Source: JBGLNJ01 sp964353405 (GTDB taxonomy: Bacteria > Chloroflexota > Anaerolineae > Fen-1058). Taken from it: a stretch of 49,483 nucleotides of DNA. The notes below the pieces were generated by a model, which was not told the origin of the DNA, searched no databases, and saw only the letters and a program-made list of their open reading frames with translations. The stretch is taken from assembly GCA_964353405.1 (NCBI GenBank), contig CAYGWJ010000204.1, positions 1-49,483 on the forward strand. Direction: 5' to 3'. The position numbers and the translations under genes were made by a program. Within the stretch, counting starts at the first letter, position 1, and every line of letters begins with the position of its first letter. Below are positions 1-7,700 of this stretch, piece after piece.

Positions 1-159
1 GTAGACATTGGCCGTGTCAATAAAGTTGATGCCCGCGTCAAGTGCGCGGTTGAGGATGGCGATGGATTCTGCCTCGCCGGTCGGGCCGCCAAAATTCATG
101 GCGCCCAGGCACAGCGGCGAAACCATGACGCCCGTGCGGCCTAGTGAACGATATTCCAC
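1..159 (-). CDS. Aldo/keto reductase, N-terminal part (cut by window edge)
   Basis: The reading frame starts at a GTG (159-157) with a GGAG ribosome site a few bases upstream (165-170 region) and runs off the left edge of the window, giving 53 residues. The translation begins (M)EYRSLGRTGVMVSPLCLGAMNFG and continues to DAGINFIDTANVY. This is the classic N-terminus of an NAD(P)H-dependent aldo/keto reductase: beta-hairpin, first TIM-barrel strand, and the conserved Asp and Tyr of the active site in the IDTANVY segment. It follows a second aldo/keto reductase by only 46 bp on the same strand, so the two probably share a transcript. The C-terminal two thirds, including catalytic Lys and His, lie outside the window. 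Substrate unknown. Confidence 0.85.
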   Translation of the reverse strand, partial: MEYRSLGRTGVMVSPLCLGAMNFGGPTGEAESIAILNRALDAGINFIDTANVY

Positions 160-205
160 AGGTTTTCTCCATAGATCTTAGGGTTTTGGCAACCCTCGAG
201 GTCTG

Positions 206-1060
206 TTATACAAACAACGGCTCGTATTGATTTGCAGTGGCGATCAGCGCTTCTTGCTCTTGCTTGCTCATCGGCGTGAACCTGGCGCAGGCGTCTAGCA
301 CGAGCGGCAGAACGGAAATGTCGCCTGCCGTGCACAGCCCGGTCACGTCTTGCGAAAGGCAAAAGTTGACAGCCTGCTGGATGCGCCCAGCGTCGGTGAA
401 AGGTTTGTACCAGGTGCTGTGCGTCTTTTGTAGATTGCCCCAGGGCCGTTCGCAGATAGATTTGATGACCATGGTGCCCACGTCTTTGGCGCGGCACTGG
501 CGCACAAGCTCTTCTGCGTTCTTGCGATACGTGGGATGGGCGTACTGGACAAAGTTGAGCGGGAACAACACCGAGTCAAAGTCAAAGCGGCGCAGCGCCT
601 CCAGGTAAATCGCGGGCGCGTCCACGCCATGCCCGGTGATGCCGATGTACCGGGTGAGGCCTTGCTCGCGCGCTTTTATCACAGCTTCCAGCGCGCCGCC
701 CGGCGCGGTGACCTGATCCAGTTCTTCCATCGTCTTGACCGCGTGAAGCTGGAACAGGTCAAACGAGTCCACGCGCAGACGCCGCAACGAGCCGCGCAGC
801 TCGGCCGCAGCGCCTGCCTTCGTCCGCTCCGTTGTCTTGCAGCCGAGGAAAAATCGCTGGCGTTCGCGCGTCATCCACGGGCCGATGCGCAGTTCGGCTT
901 CGCCGTAAGACGGTGCAACGTCAATGTGGTTGACGCCGGCGGCGATGATGCGTTCCATCGTCGCGTCGGCTTCAGCTTGCGTCACGCGGCCCAGCCCTGC
1001 CGCGCCGAAAATCGCCACCGTGCTGTTATGGCCTGTGCGTCCGAATCGTCGGGTTTGCAT
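206..1060 (-). CDS. Aldo/keto reductase family oxidoreductase
   Basis: A complete 284-residue protein of the aldo/keto reductase superfamily, a cytoplasmic TIM-barrel NAD(P)H-dependent carbonyl reductase. All four catalytic residues can be placed: Asp47 and Tyr52 in NHIDVAPSYGEAE, Lys75 in LGCKTTER and His106 in DLFQLHAV. The length is somewhat short for the family (usually 300-340), as in the subgroup lacking long C-terminal loops. The ATG at 1060 is preceded by a strong AGGAGG (about 1067-1072), which decides the start. Its neighbour downstream (159-1) is another member of the family, but the two share only family-level similarity, so they are not a recent duplication. The physiological substrate cannot be deduced from the sequence. 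Confidence 0.9.
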   Translation of the reverse strand: MQTRRFGRTGHNSTVAIFGAAGLGRVTQAEADATMERIIAAGVNHIDVAPSYGEAELRIGPWMTRERQRFFLGCKTTERTKAGAAAELRGSLRRLRVDSFDLFQLHAVKTMEELDQVTAPGGALEAVIKAREQGLTRYIGITGHGVDAPAIYLEALRRFDFDSVLFPLNFVQYAHPTYRKNAEELVRQCRAKDVGTMVIKSICERPWGNLQKTHSTWYKPFTDAGRIQQAVNFCLSQDVTGLCTAGDISVLPLVLDACARFTPMSKQEQEALIATANQYEPLFV

Positions 1061-1115
1061 GTTGCCTCCTCTTTAATCCAGTTCGTCCCAGATGAGTGTA
1101 CTCTATAATCTTCTT

Positions 1116-1578
1116 CTATGCTTTGAAATAGTCGTCGGGATAGGGCCCCACCATTACGCTGTCGTCGCGGATGGCCATCGAGAAAGTGGCTTGGCGCGGA
1201 TAGCGGACGACGCCGTGCGTGCGGCTGATGATCCAGCCGTCGTGATAATACGGTTCGCGTTTCGCCATCTGCAAGCCGGTTGGGCTGAGCGCGGGGATCG
1301 CCACAATCGTCCCACGCAGATCGCGCGCCATCTCCGGCGTGATGAGTTGGTGGATGACCTGCAGCCCGGTGTGCCGCAGTGATCCAGAACGTCGGGCCAT
1401 CCGTTTTGCCCTGTGCGACACTCACTTGCGCCTGCGCGCAGTGCAGGTGTGCGCCTGCGCGCAGTGCAGGTGTGACGGGCAGGCGATCTTGGCCGCTGAT
1501 GGGATGCTCGATCAGGTCATACTCGCCGTAGGTGATTTCGCCCGGTCGAGCGGCGGCAGTGCCGAGTGAGAATGTCAT
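1116..1578 (-). pseudogene. Decayed succinylglutamate desuccinylase/aspartoacylase-like gene
   Basis: Two reading frames on the minus strand together resemble an AstE/AspA-type zinc hydrolase (family usually 320-350 residues). From an ATG at 1578 the first frame reads MTFSLGTAAARPGEITYGEYD, then DRLPV, then 17 residues from a doubled palindromic repeat, then VAQGKTDGPTFWITAA. The frame then shifts near 1385-1395 to HTGLQVIHQLITPE, LRGTIVAIPALSPTGL and KREPYYHDG. The segment at the shift is where the zinc-binding HGDE motif would be expected, and it is missing. After YYHDG the sequence jumps to a C-terminal-looking GWIISRTHGVVRYP through PYPDDYFKA and stops at 1116, so the central half of the gene is gone. 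A frameshift, loss of metal ligands and an internal deletion support a pseudogene. The family assignment rests on motif memory and is moderately sure. Confidence 0.55.
1422..1473 (+). repeat. Palindromic coding element, copy 1 (tandem full plus partial copy)
   Basis: A full copy (1422-1450) is directly followed by a 23-base partial copy (1451-1473) lacking the first six bases, so the two share one reading. On the minus strand the pair is translated as TPALRAGA followed by HLHCAQAQVS, showing both frames used elsewhere in the window. It lies inside the aspartoacylase-like pseudogene. Confidence 0.9.
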
Positions 1579-1595
1579 GCGGCATGCTCATTGTG

Positions 1596-1640
1596 AAAGG
1601 CTGAAGGATGAAAACCGTTTCTCTGCGTCCTTTAGCCTTT
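1596..1640 (-). terminator. Inverted repeat at the end of the CaiB-like gene (possible terminator)
   Basis: AAAGGCTGAAGGA (1596-1608) pairs with TCCTTTAGCCTTT (1628-1640), a 13 bp stem with one G-T pair, and the 19-base loop contains a nested GAAA/TTTC pairing. The stop codon of the CaiB-like gene (1632-1634) lies in the right arm. There is no strong T-run after it on the minus strand, so intrinsic termination is uncertain. It may be another dispersed palindrome. Confidence 0.3.
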
Positions 1641-2798
1641 GATGATTCCGGCTTTTTCCAATTCACGGATTTCTTGTTCGTTCAAGCCCAATTGCTTCAA
1701 CATCTCAAAGGTGTGTTGGCCCAACGCCGGGGCAGCGGACGAGTCTGGTCGCGCCGCAAAGCGAAACGGCGAGCCATAGGTGTTGTGCTCTGTCACCAGT
1801 CCGCGTTGCAGCAGATGCGGGTCGCGCAATGCCTCCTCCAGCTCCTTCACAGGCTCGACACATGCATCAGCCTCCCGCAAAAGCTCCAGCCATTCATCGC
1901 GTGTGTGCTGTCCAAAGAGCTGCGTCAGCTCGTCAATCGCCGTTGCATCGAACTGGCGCGGGAGCAAGTCACTGCGCTGGATCGCGTTGCAGAACGCCGT
2001 CCAAAAGTGCGGCTCCAATGCGCCCAGGCTGATAAATCTTCCGTCGGCGGTTTCATACACGTTGTAGCAGGGCAATCCGCCCGAAAGCGGCATCCGCCCA
2101 CGCGGGCTCTGGCCGTCGGCAGATGTTGCCTGAATGACTCCTGCCATCGGCGCGGCCCATGAGGCGACCGCGTCCAACATCGCCACATCTAGAAAAGTAC
2201 CCTGGCCTGTGCCGGAGCGTCCCACCAGCGCCGCGAGGATGGCCATCGCGGCCAGCATCCCGCCCGACAGGTCGGCAATCTGAACGCCCGGTGGAATCGG
2301 CGGCCCGCCTGGCGTTCCGTTGAGCGCCAGCAGCCCACCGAGGGCGAGGTAGTTGAGGTCGTGCCCGGCGCGATGGGCGTACGGCCCGTCCTGCCCATAG
2401 CCGGATAGCGAGCAGTACACGATGCGCGGATTGACCAGAGACACTGCCTCATAGTCAATTCCCCACCGCTTGACCGCGCCAGGACGGAACGTCTCGATCA
2501 TCACGTCAGTGGTCTGCGCCAGTTGAAGCAGTATCGCTTTGCCGCGTGAGTGGCGATAGTTGATCGCCACACTTTTCTTGTTGCGGTTGACGGCCTCGAA
2601 CATCGCCGGGCCGCCGAAATCGGTGACGGTCCGCGCATAGTCGCCCACGAGCGGAGTCTCGATCTTGATGACCTCGGCGCCCAGGTCGGCCAGGAGCAGT
2701 GTGCAGTAAGGCCCTGGCAACAGGCGCGAAAGGTCGAGGACACGGATACCGGCGAGGGGTGACACTTGCGCCTGCGCGCAGTGCAGGTGTGTGGGCAT
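1632..2798 (-). CDS. CaiB/BaiF family acyl-CoA transferase or alpha-methylacyl-CoA racemase-like protein
   Basis: This 388-residue protein belongs to family III CoA-transferases and is closest in motifs to the AMACR branch. After the N-terminus it shows PLAGIRVLDLSRLLPGPYCT, LADLGAEVIKIETP, FEAVNRNKKSVAINY, then AGHDLNYLALGGLL (catalytic His/Asp region), GVQIADLSGGMLAAMA (Asp) and the AMACR-typical SLGALEPHFW. It probably racemises or transfers CoA on branched acyl-CoA thioesters in the cytoplasm. The chosen start is the ATG at 2798-2796, 10 bp after the stop of the upstream gene, giving a normal family length. Residues 3-13 (THLHCAQAQVS) are encoded by the palindromic element, so the element separates the start codon from the true protein. 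No good ribosome site is seen before this ATG, which suggests translational coupling or that the original start was disturbed. The enzyme activity is inferred from the family. Confidence 0.85.
   Translation of the reverse strand: MPTHLHCAQAQVSPLAGIRVLDLSRLLPGPYCTLLLADLGAEVIKIETPLVGDYARTVTDFGGPAMFEAVNRNKKSVAINYRHSRGKAILLQLAQTTDVMIETFRPGAVKRWGIDYEAVSLVNPRIVYCSLSGYGQDGPYAHRAGHDLNYLALGGLLALNGTPGGPPIPPGVQIADLSGGMLAAMAILAALVGRSGTGQGTFLDVAMLDAVASWAAPMAGVIQATSADGQSPRGRMPLSGGLPCYNVYETADGRFISLGALEPHFWTAFCNAIQRSDLLPRQFDATAIDELTQLFGQHTRDEWLELLREADACVEPVKELEEALRDPHLLQRGLVTEHNTYGSPFRFAARPDSSAAPALGQHTFEMLKQLGLNEQEIRELEKAGIIKG
2762..2790 (+). repeat. Palindromic coding element, copy 2 (N-terminus of CaiB-like gene)
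   Basis: A full 29-base copy: ACACTTGCGC, a nine-base centre CTGCGCGCA, then GTGCAGGTGT. It sits five bases inside the coding start (ATG 2798-2796) and is read as THLHCAQAQVS on the minus strand, a different frame from the copies in the propeller lipoprotein. Confidence 0.95.
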
Positions 2799-2808
2799 GT
2801 GTCCGGTC

Positions 2809-3705
2809 TTAGCTGAGAATGCCCACTGCCGCGATCCAGGCCAGCACCTGGACGACGAGGGCGCCGCCCCACAGCAGGTACGCGCCCACGCGTTCGCGCA
2901 GGTACATTGGCACGCCAGCAATGACATTTGCGCCCAGCGCCATCAGCCCGATGAGCGGCAGAGTAAACACCTGGAGGCGAGGCCCAAAGCGGTCAGGCGC
3001 ACCTGAGGCATCAAAGTGCATCGCCACAGGCGGGGCCAGTTCAGGGAAGCGCAGGCAGGTATAGCCGAACAACAGCAGGCAGGCGATCACGGCCAGTCCC
3101 ACCAGCCCTAACGCCAGTTGGTCAGTCCACAGCGGCCAGTCATAGAGTTCGGGCTGGATGGACATTTGCTCCACACGCTGTGTCGGCCCCATCTTTTGGC
3201 GTTGGTCGAATGCCTCGACAAAGCCGGCCAGGTCAGCCGGCGTGATGGCATACGCCAGCCCCGGCGTGACGATGACGAGCTGCTGGTCCGGTCCGCCGGC
3301 CGCGTAGAATAGAACCGGCCCCACCTCCTTGACTTCCGCCTGGCCCACCCAGTGGCCGGGCCAGCGCCCGCCCCGGAAGTGGCGTATCTGCCCGGCGATT
3401 TCCGAGCCGTGCAGCACCTTGCGGATGGAAGCCATGGGGATGATTTGCTGCACCGCGCCCCAACGGATCGTCAGCAGGTTGCGGTCGAGCGCGTACTGTG
3501 CGCGGTTCAGCCCCACCAGCGAATAGATAATCGGCGCGATGATGGGCAGTGAGGCCAGCGCCAGCAGCACGAGGATGAACGTGATGACGGTGATGGTGGG
3601 CAGTTGGGCCGCGATCCAGATCAGGACCGCGTCCAGGCTGACCAGCCACAGGATGATGCTAATCCCCACCCAGTTACCCAGGCGAGGCTGGATGTTCCAT
3701 TCCAT
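2809..3705 (-). CDS. PH-domain membrane protein with DUF1648-like C-terminus
   Basis: A 298-residue integral membrane protein. Two hydrophobic segments lie at about residues 12-33 and 36-62. They are followed by a soluble bacterial pleckstrin-homology-like region from about 65 to 175 (YALDRNLLTIRWGAVQQIIPMASIRKV and PGLAYAITPADLAGFVEAF, the strand-helix end typical of bPH domains). Three further membrane segments follow between about 205 and 297. The stretch PPVAMHFDASGAPDRFGPR before the last helices matches the motif seen in DUF1648 proteins. The ATG at 3705 has AGAGG upstream. It lies 10 bp before the CaiB-like gene and 32 bp after ilvE, consistent with one operon, although no functional link is obvious. 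Role unknown. Confidence 0.8.
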   Translation of the reverse strand: MEWNIQPRLGNWVGISIILWLVSLDAVLIWIAAQLPTITVITFILVLLALASLPIIAPIIYSLVGLNRAQYALDRNLLTIRWGAVQQIIPMASIRKVLHGSEIAGQIRHFRGGRWPGHWVGQAEVKEVGPVLFYAAGGPDQQLVIVTPGLAYAITPADLAGFVEAFDQRQKMGPTQRVEQMSIQPELYDWPLWTDQLALGLVGLAVIACLLLFGYTCLRFPELAPPVAMHFDASGAPDRFGPRLQVFTLPLIGLMALGANVIAGVPMYLRERVGAYLLWGGALVVQVLAWIAAVGILS

Positions 3706-3737
3706 TCAGCGCCTCTTGTACACCCACTGGCCTAGTT

Positions 3738-4676
3738 TCACGCCCTGGCGAGTTCTGGCACGCTGGCGTATACCGGCGTGCACCAGCGGCGGTACTTGCG
3801 CACCTTGCCGCGCACCACTCCAAAGTACAGGTCGCGCAACGCCTTGACGATGGGGCCGAGCGTCCCTGTGCCCACCGGACGATGGTCTACTTTAGTAATG
3901 GCGACCACCTGCACGCCCGTCCCGCAAAAGAGCGCTTCATCGGCCACGTACAATTCGGTGCGGTCAATGGAGCGCTCCATGACCTGCAAGCCCAGCTCCT
4001 CGCGGGCGAGCTCGAGCATGACCTTGCGCGTAATGCCCTCGAGGATGTTGTCGGTGATCGGCGGCGTAATCAGCACGCCGTCGCGCACGATAAAGATGTT
4101 CTCTGCGCTGCCTTCGGAAACGTGGCCGTCCTGCGTGAGAACAATGGCTTCGTCGTAGCCGTTGAGCACGGCCTCCGTCTTGGCGAACGCCGCGTTGATA
4201 TAGGCGCCCGTGATCTTGGCGCGCGCGGGCACACAGTTGTCGTCAACGCGCCGCCACGACGAGACGCCCGCGTGGGCAGTTTCAGTGTCAATGTAGCGGC
4301 CAAACGGCGTAGCAAAAATGGAGACTTGATCGCTTAGCCCGTGCAGTTTTACGCCGATGCCTTCGTCGGCTTTGTAGGCTACGGGACGGATGTACGTGTC
4401 TTCGCGGTAGCCTTCCAGGCGCACCAGCTCGACGGTGATTTCGGCCAGGCGTTGGGCGGTGAAAGGCAGGTTCATCAAGAGGATGCGGCTGGAGAGCAGA
4501 AAGCGCTCATAGTGTTCCAGCAGCTTGAAAATGTAGAGTTGTTCTTCGATGGGGTTCCAGTACGCCCGGATACCCTCAAAGCAGCCGGTGCCATAGTTGA
4601 ACCCATGCGTCATGATACTGATCTTGGCGTCTTCAATGGGAACAATCTGGCCCTTGAAAAACGCATACTGCGGCAT
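3738..4676 (-). CDS. ilvE: Branched-chain amino acid aminotransferase (class IV)
   Basis: A 312-residue PLP-dependent class IV aminotransferase that interconverts leucine, isoleucine and valine with their 2-oxo acids, using 2-oxoglutarate/glutamate. Visible landmarks are THGFNYGTGCFEGIRAYWN near the N-terminus, the PLP-binding Lys154 in PARAKITGAYINAAFAK, the signature DGHVSEGSAENIFIVRDG, and TPPITDNILEGITR close to the phosphate-binding region. The length is typical for IlvE (about 300-310). The ATG at 4676 has an ideal AGGAGG six to seven bases upstream. A promoter-like TATAAT lies a further 30 bp upstream, so this is probably the first gene of the minus-strand operon ilvE, PH protein, CaiB-like. 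D-amino acid aminotransferase is a related alternative, but the SEGSAENIF pattern and length favour IlvE. Confidence 0.92.
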   Translation of the reverse strand: MPQYAFFKGQIVPIEDAKISIMTHGFNYGTGCFEGIRAYWNPIEEQLYIFKLLEHYERFLLSSRILLMNLPFTAQRLAEITVELVRLEGYREDTYIRPVAYKADEGIGVKLHGLSDQVSIFATPFGRYIDTETAHAGVSSWRRVDDNCVPARAKITGAYINAAFAKTEAVLNGYDEAIVLTQDGHVSEGSAENIFIVRDGVLITPPITDNILEGITRKVMLELAREELGLQVMERSIDRTELYVADEALFCGTGVQVVAITKVDHRPVGTGTLGPIVKALRDLYFGVVRGKVRKYRRWCTPVYASVPELARA

Positions 4677-4707
4677 TCGTACCTCCTGTCGCTGATAGGA
4701 TAGAAAT

Positions 4708-4738
4708 ATTATACTTCAGATTTGGCGGGAGTGGGCAA
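4708..4738 (-). promoter_or_regulatory. Likely promoter of ilvE operon
   Basis: On the minus strand a perfect TATAAT (4713-4708) lies 31 bp before the ilvE start, with a weak TTGCCC (4738-4733) 19 bp upstream as a possible -35. It is the only promoter-like sequence in the 103 bp gap. Confidence 0.35.
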
Positions 4739-4779
4739 ATCGTATAGAGATCGTAAGTGATGCGTGAAGCGTAGTGCTA

Positions 4780-7700
4780 TTATCTCGCCGCCTTCCACGT
4801 CGCGCCTCCGTCGGTGGAAACGTACAACCCGCGTTCAGCCAGCCCGGCAAAGAGGGTGTGATCCGAGATAAAGTTGGGCGAAAGCGCCAGCGAAAGCACT
4901 CCCGCTTGCGGCAGTCCTACATTCGGAAGCTTGACCCATGTCGCGCCACCCTCGTCGGAGCGGAACACGCCCCTGTCCGTGCCCAGGTAAATCGTTTTGT
5001 CGCGTGTAAAATCGGGCGAGAGGGCGATGGCGCTGCCCCAGATCAACCCCGGCGGCAGACCGTTGACCGAAGGATGCCACGTCGCGCCGCCATCGGCCGA
5101 GCGGCGGAAATTCTCTGCGCCCACAAAGCCGGCGAACATCAACCGGTCGCGCGCCAGGTCAGGCGAGATGGCAAGCGATTGCAGTCCCCAACTGGCCGTG
5201 CTCGTACCCATTAAGGGTACCCTGGGGGTCGGGCTGAACACGCGTGTCCACGTTGCGCCCGCGTCGCCGCTGCGATACAACCCGGCCTGGTCGGCCCACG
5301 CATACGCCACACGCCCGTTGCCCGGCACAAACGCGAGTGCGATAACGCCGTTGCTTGGCCCCAGACCGCTGGATACGACCCAGGTCTGGCCGTCGTCGGT
5401 GGAGCGCATCACGCGCGGCGCGCGGGCGCTGCCGCCCAAGAGTACCGTGTGGTCGCTGGTGAATTGTGGCGAGACCGCCAGCGACGACGCGGGAAAGAAG
5501 CTGCCCAGACCCGATGAAAGAACTTGCCAGTCTGCGCCGCCGTCGTTCGATCGGAATACTTGCCCACCCGCTGCCGCAAAAATCATCCGGTCGTTGGCGT
5601 GATCCGGTGAAAGCGCCAGTTGGATGTGGTTTGCGCCCATGTCGCGCGCAGGGAAGGTCGTCTCTTGCCACGCTCGCCCGCCGTCGGTCGAGATGAAAAT
5701 ACCCGCTCGCGCGCTGCCGATCAAGAGCGCGCCGGCAGGCGGGGCGTTGGCGAAATCGGGCGAGACGGCGATAGCTTCCACGTTGAGCTTGTCCAGCGCC
5801 GCTGGAGCACTGGTCCATTTGAGTTCACTCGCCTTGACAGATCTCACCTGCCCATCGCTCAGCCCCAAGAACAGCGATCCGTCAGGCGAAAAGGTCAGCG
5901 CGGTGATTCTGGCTGTACCGGCCCAGTTGGAAACTTGCACCTGCCAGCTTGCGCCGCCGTCCGTCGTTCGATACAGCGCCGATTGCTCGAAAGACTGGGA
6001 GAGCGCCAGCGCAGTTTGATCGCGCGGGAAATCCGGCGAGAGCGAAAGCGCGAGGTGACTGGTCGCATCCAGGCGCAGACCGCGCGAAGCGGCCTGCCAC
6101 GTCGCGCCCAGGTCTTGGGAGCGGAGCACGCCCACGTCGGCAAAGCTGCCCATGAGTGACCCGTCGTGCGCCAAGACCAGCGAGCTCGCGCGGTTCTCCA
6201 CGAGCGTCCACCAGTTCTCGCCGCCATCGCGTGAGATTGACGTGCTGTCCCCCGCACTTACGACGAGCGTATGGTCGTTCACATAGTCTGGCGAGATGGC
6301 GAGTGTCCGCGCGTTCATCGTAGCAGGAGCGGTTGCGCGATACGGCGTGCGCTGCCACGTCTGCCCGCCGTCCGTCGAGCGGAACAGCCCAGTCTGCCAG
6401 GTCAAGGCGAACACGGTGCGGTTGAACGGAAAGCCTGGCGCAACGGCCAACTCGGCCACGGCCCAATCGTCCAACCCTTGCGTCGCGGGTCGCCACGAGC
6501 GCCCGGCGTCGCTCGAAACGTACAGTCCGCCGCCGCGCCCTTCAGGCGAAAGGAGTGCCGCGAACAACGTCTGGTCACGCGCATAGTCCGGCGAAAAAGC
6601 AAGCGCATTGACGAACAGATGCTGCGGCAGTCCACCCCGAACTCTGCCCCAGGTCAAGCTGCCATCCGTGCTGGCGAACAGTTGCCCGGCCTGTGACCCC
6701 AGCGGCCCGCCAGACATTTGGGGGCGGTTCGGCGTCCACGCGGCAAACAATGTCTTGTCGTTTGCATAGTCGGGCGAGGACGCAATCCAGGCCACACTGC
6801 CCGTCAACGAGCCGGAAGGCTCAAAGGCTTGAGGCGCAGGCGCACCTTCGCCGTGTCCCTTCATTACCAGCAGATGACCGTCCGGCGAGAGGAGATACAG
6901 TTGGTCGTTTTCGGCGTCGAACGCAGAGAGTGTGTACGCACGCGGCAACGGCACATCGGCCACAAGTGCGCCGGTTAGCGCGTCCAGCACGAGCAGACGC
7001 GAACTCGGTTCTCTTGCATCGGCTACATAGATGCGCCCACGCTGTATGTCGGCCTTGACCGTTCCGGCGATGCTGTTGATGCGCAGCGCTGACTTCCATC
7101 TGCTGCCCTCGTTCGCCAGCACACTGAGCGAGGTGAGGTTGACACTTGCGCCTGCGCGCAGTGCAGGTGTGCGGCTGCGCGCGATAAAGGCTAGTCCGCT
7201 GCGTTCGTCGGCCTGCAATGAAATGATGCTGCGCTCGTCGTCGCGGTAGACCGTCTCGTTCGTGCGCAGGCTGTAGACCATCAGCGTGTTGCCATTGTTG
7301 GAGCCGGGGATGCCGTTGTTGAGGCTAGTGTAAAGCAGTCGGCGCTCCGCATCGAACGCGGCGTCTACGGCAAACGCGCTCGTGAGGGAAATGGGAAACG
7401 TGCCCGAGATGCGCCCGGTCACTTGCAGCGATACCGGGTCAACTGTATACACGCCGTTGCGGACGACAAAGATATTGCCGACACTTGCGCCTGCGCGCAG
7501 TGCAGGTGTGCTGGTATCCACAACCGGTGTGCTGCCAAAGCGGCCGGCTACCACAGGAATCGTTCCGATGCGTTCGAGCGAGTCCAGGTCGAACACCGCT
7601 ACGCCGTCGGGCGCGCCCACGTAAAGGCGCGTTCGTGCGCTGTCAAGCGCCAGGTCGCCGCCAACGGGCAGCGTCTTGACACTTGCGCCTGCGCGCAGTG

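Noticed and set aside
7138..7690. TTGACA at the edge of two palindromic copies as -35 promoter boxes
   Set aside because: Only two of six copies have TT before GACA, no -10 follows at the right distance and the sites are inside coding sequence on the opposite strand.
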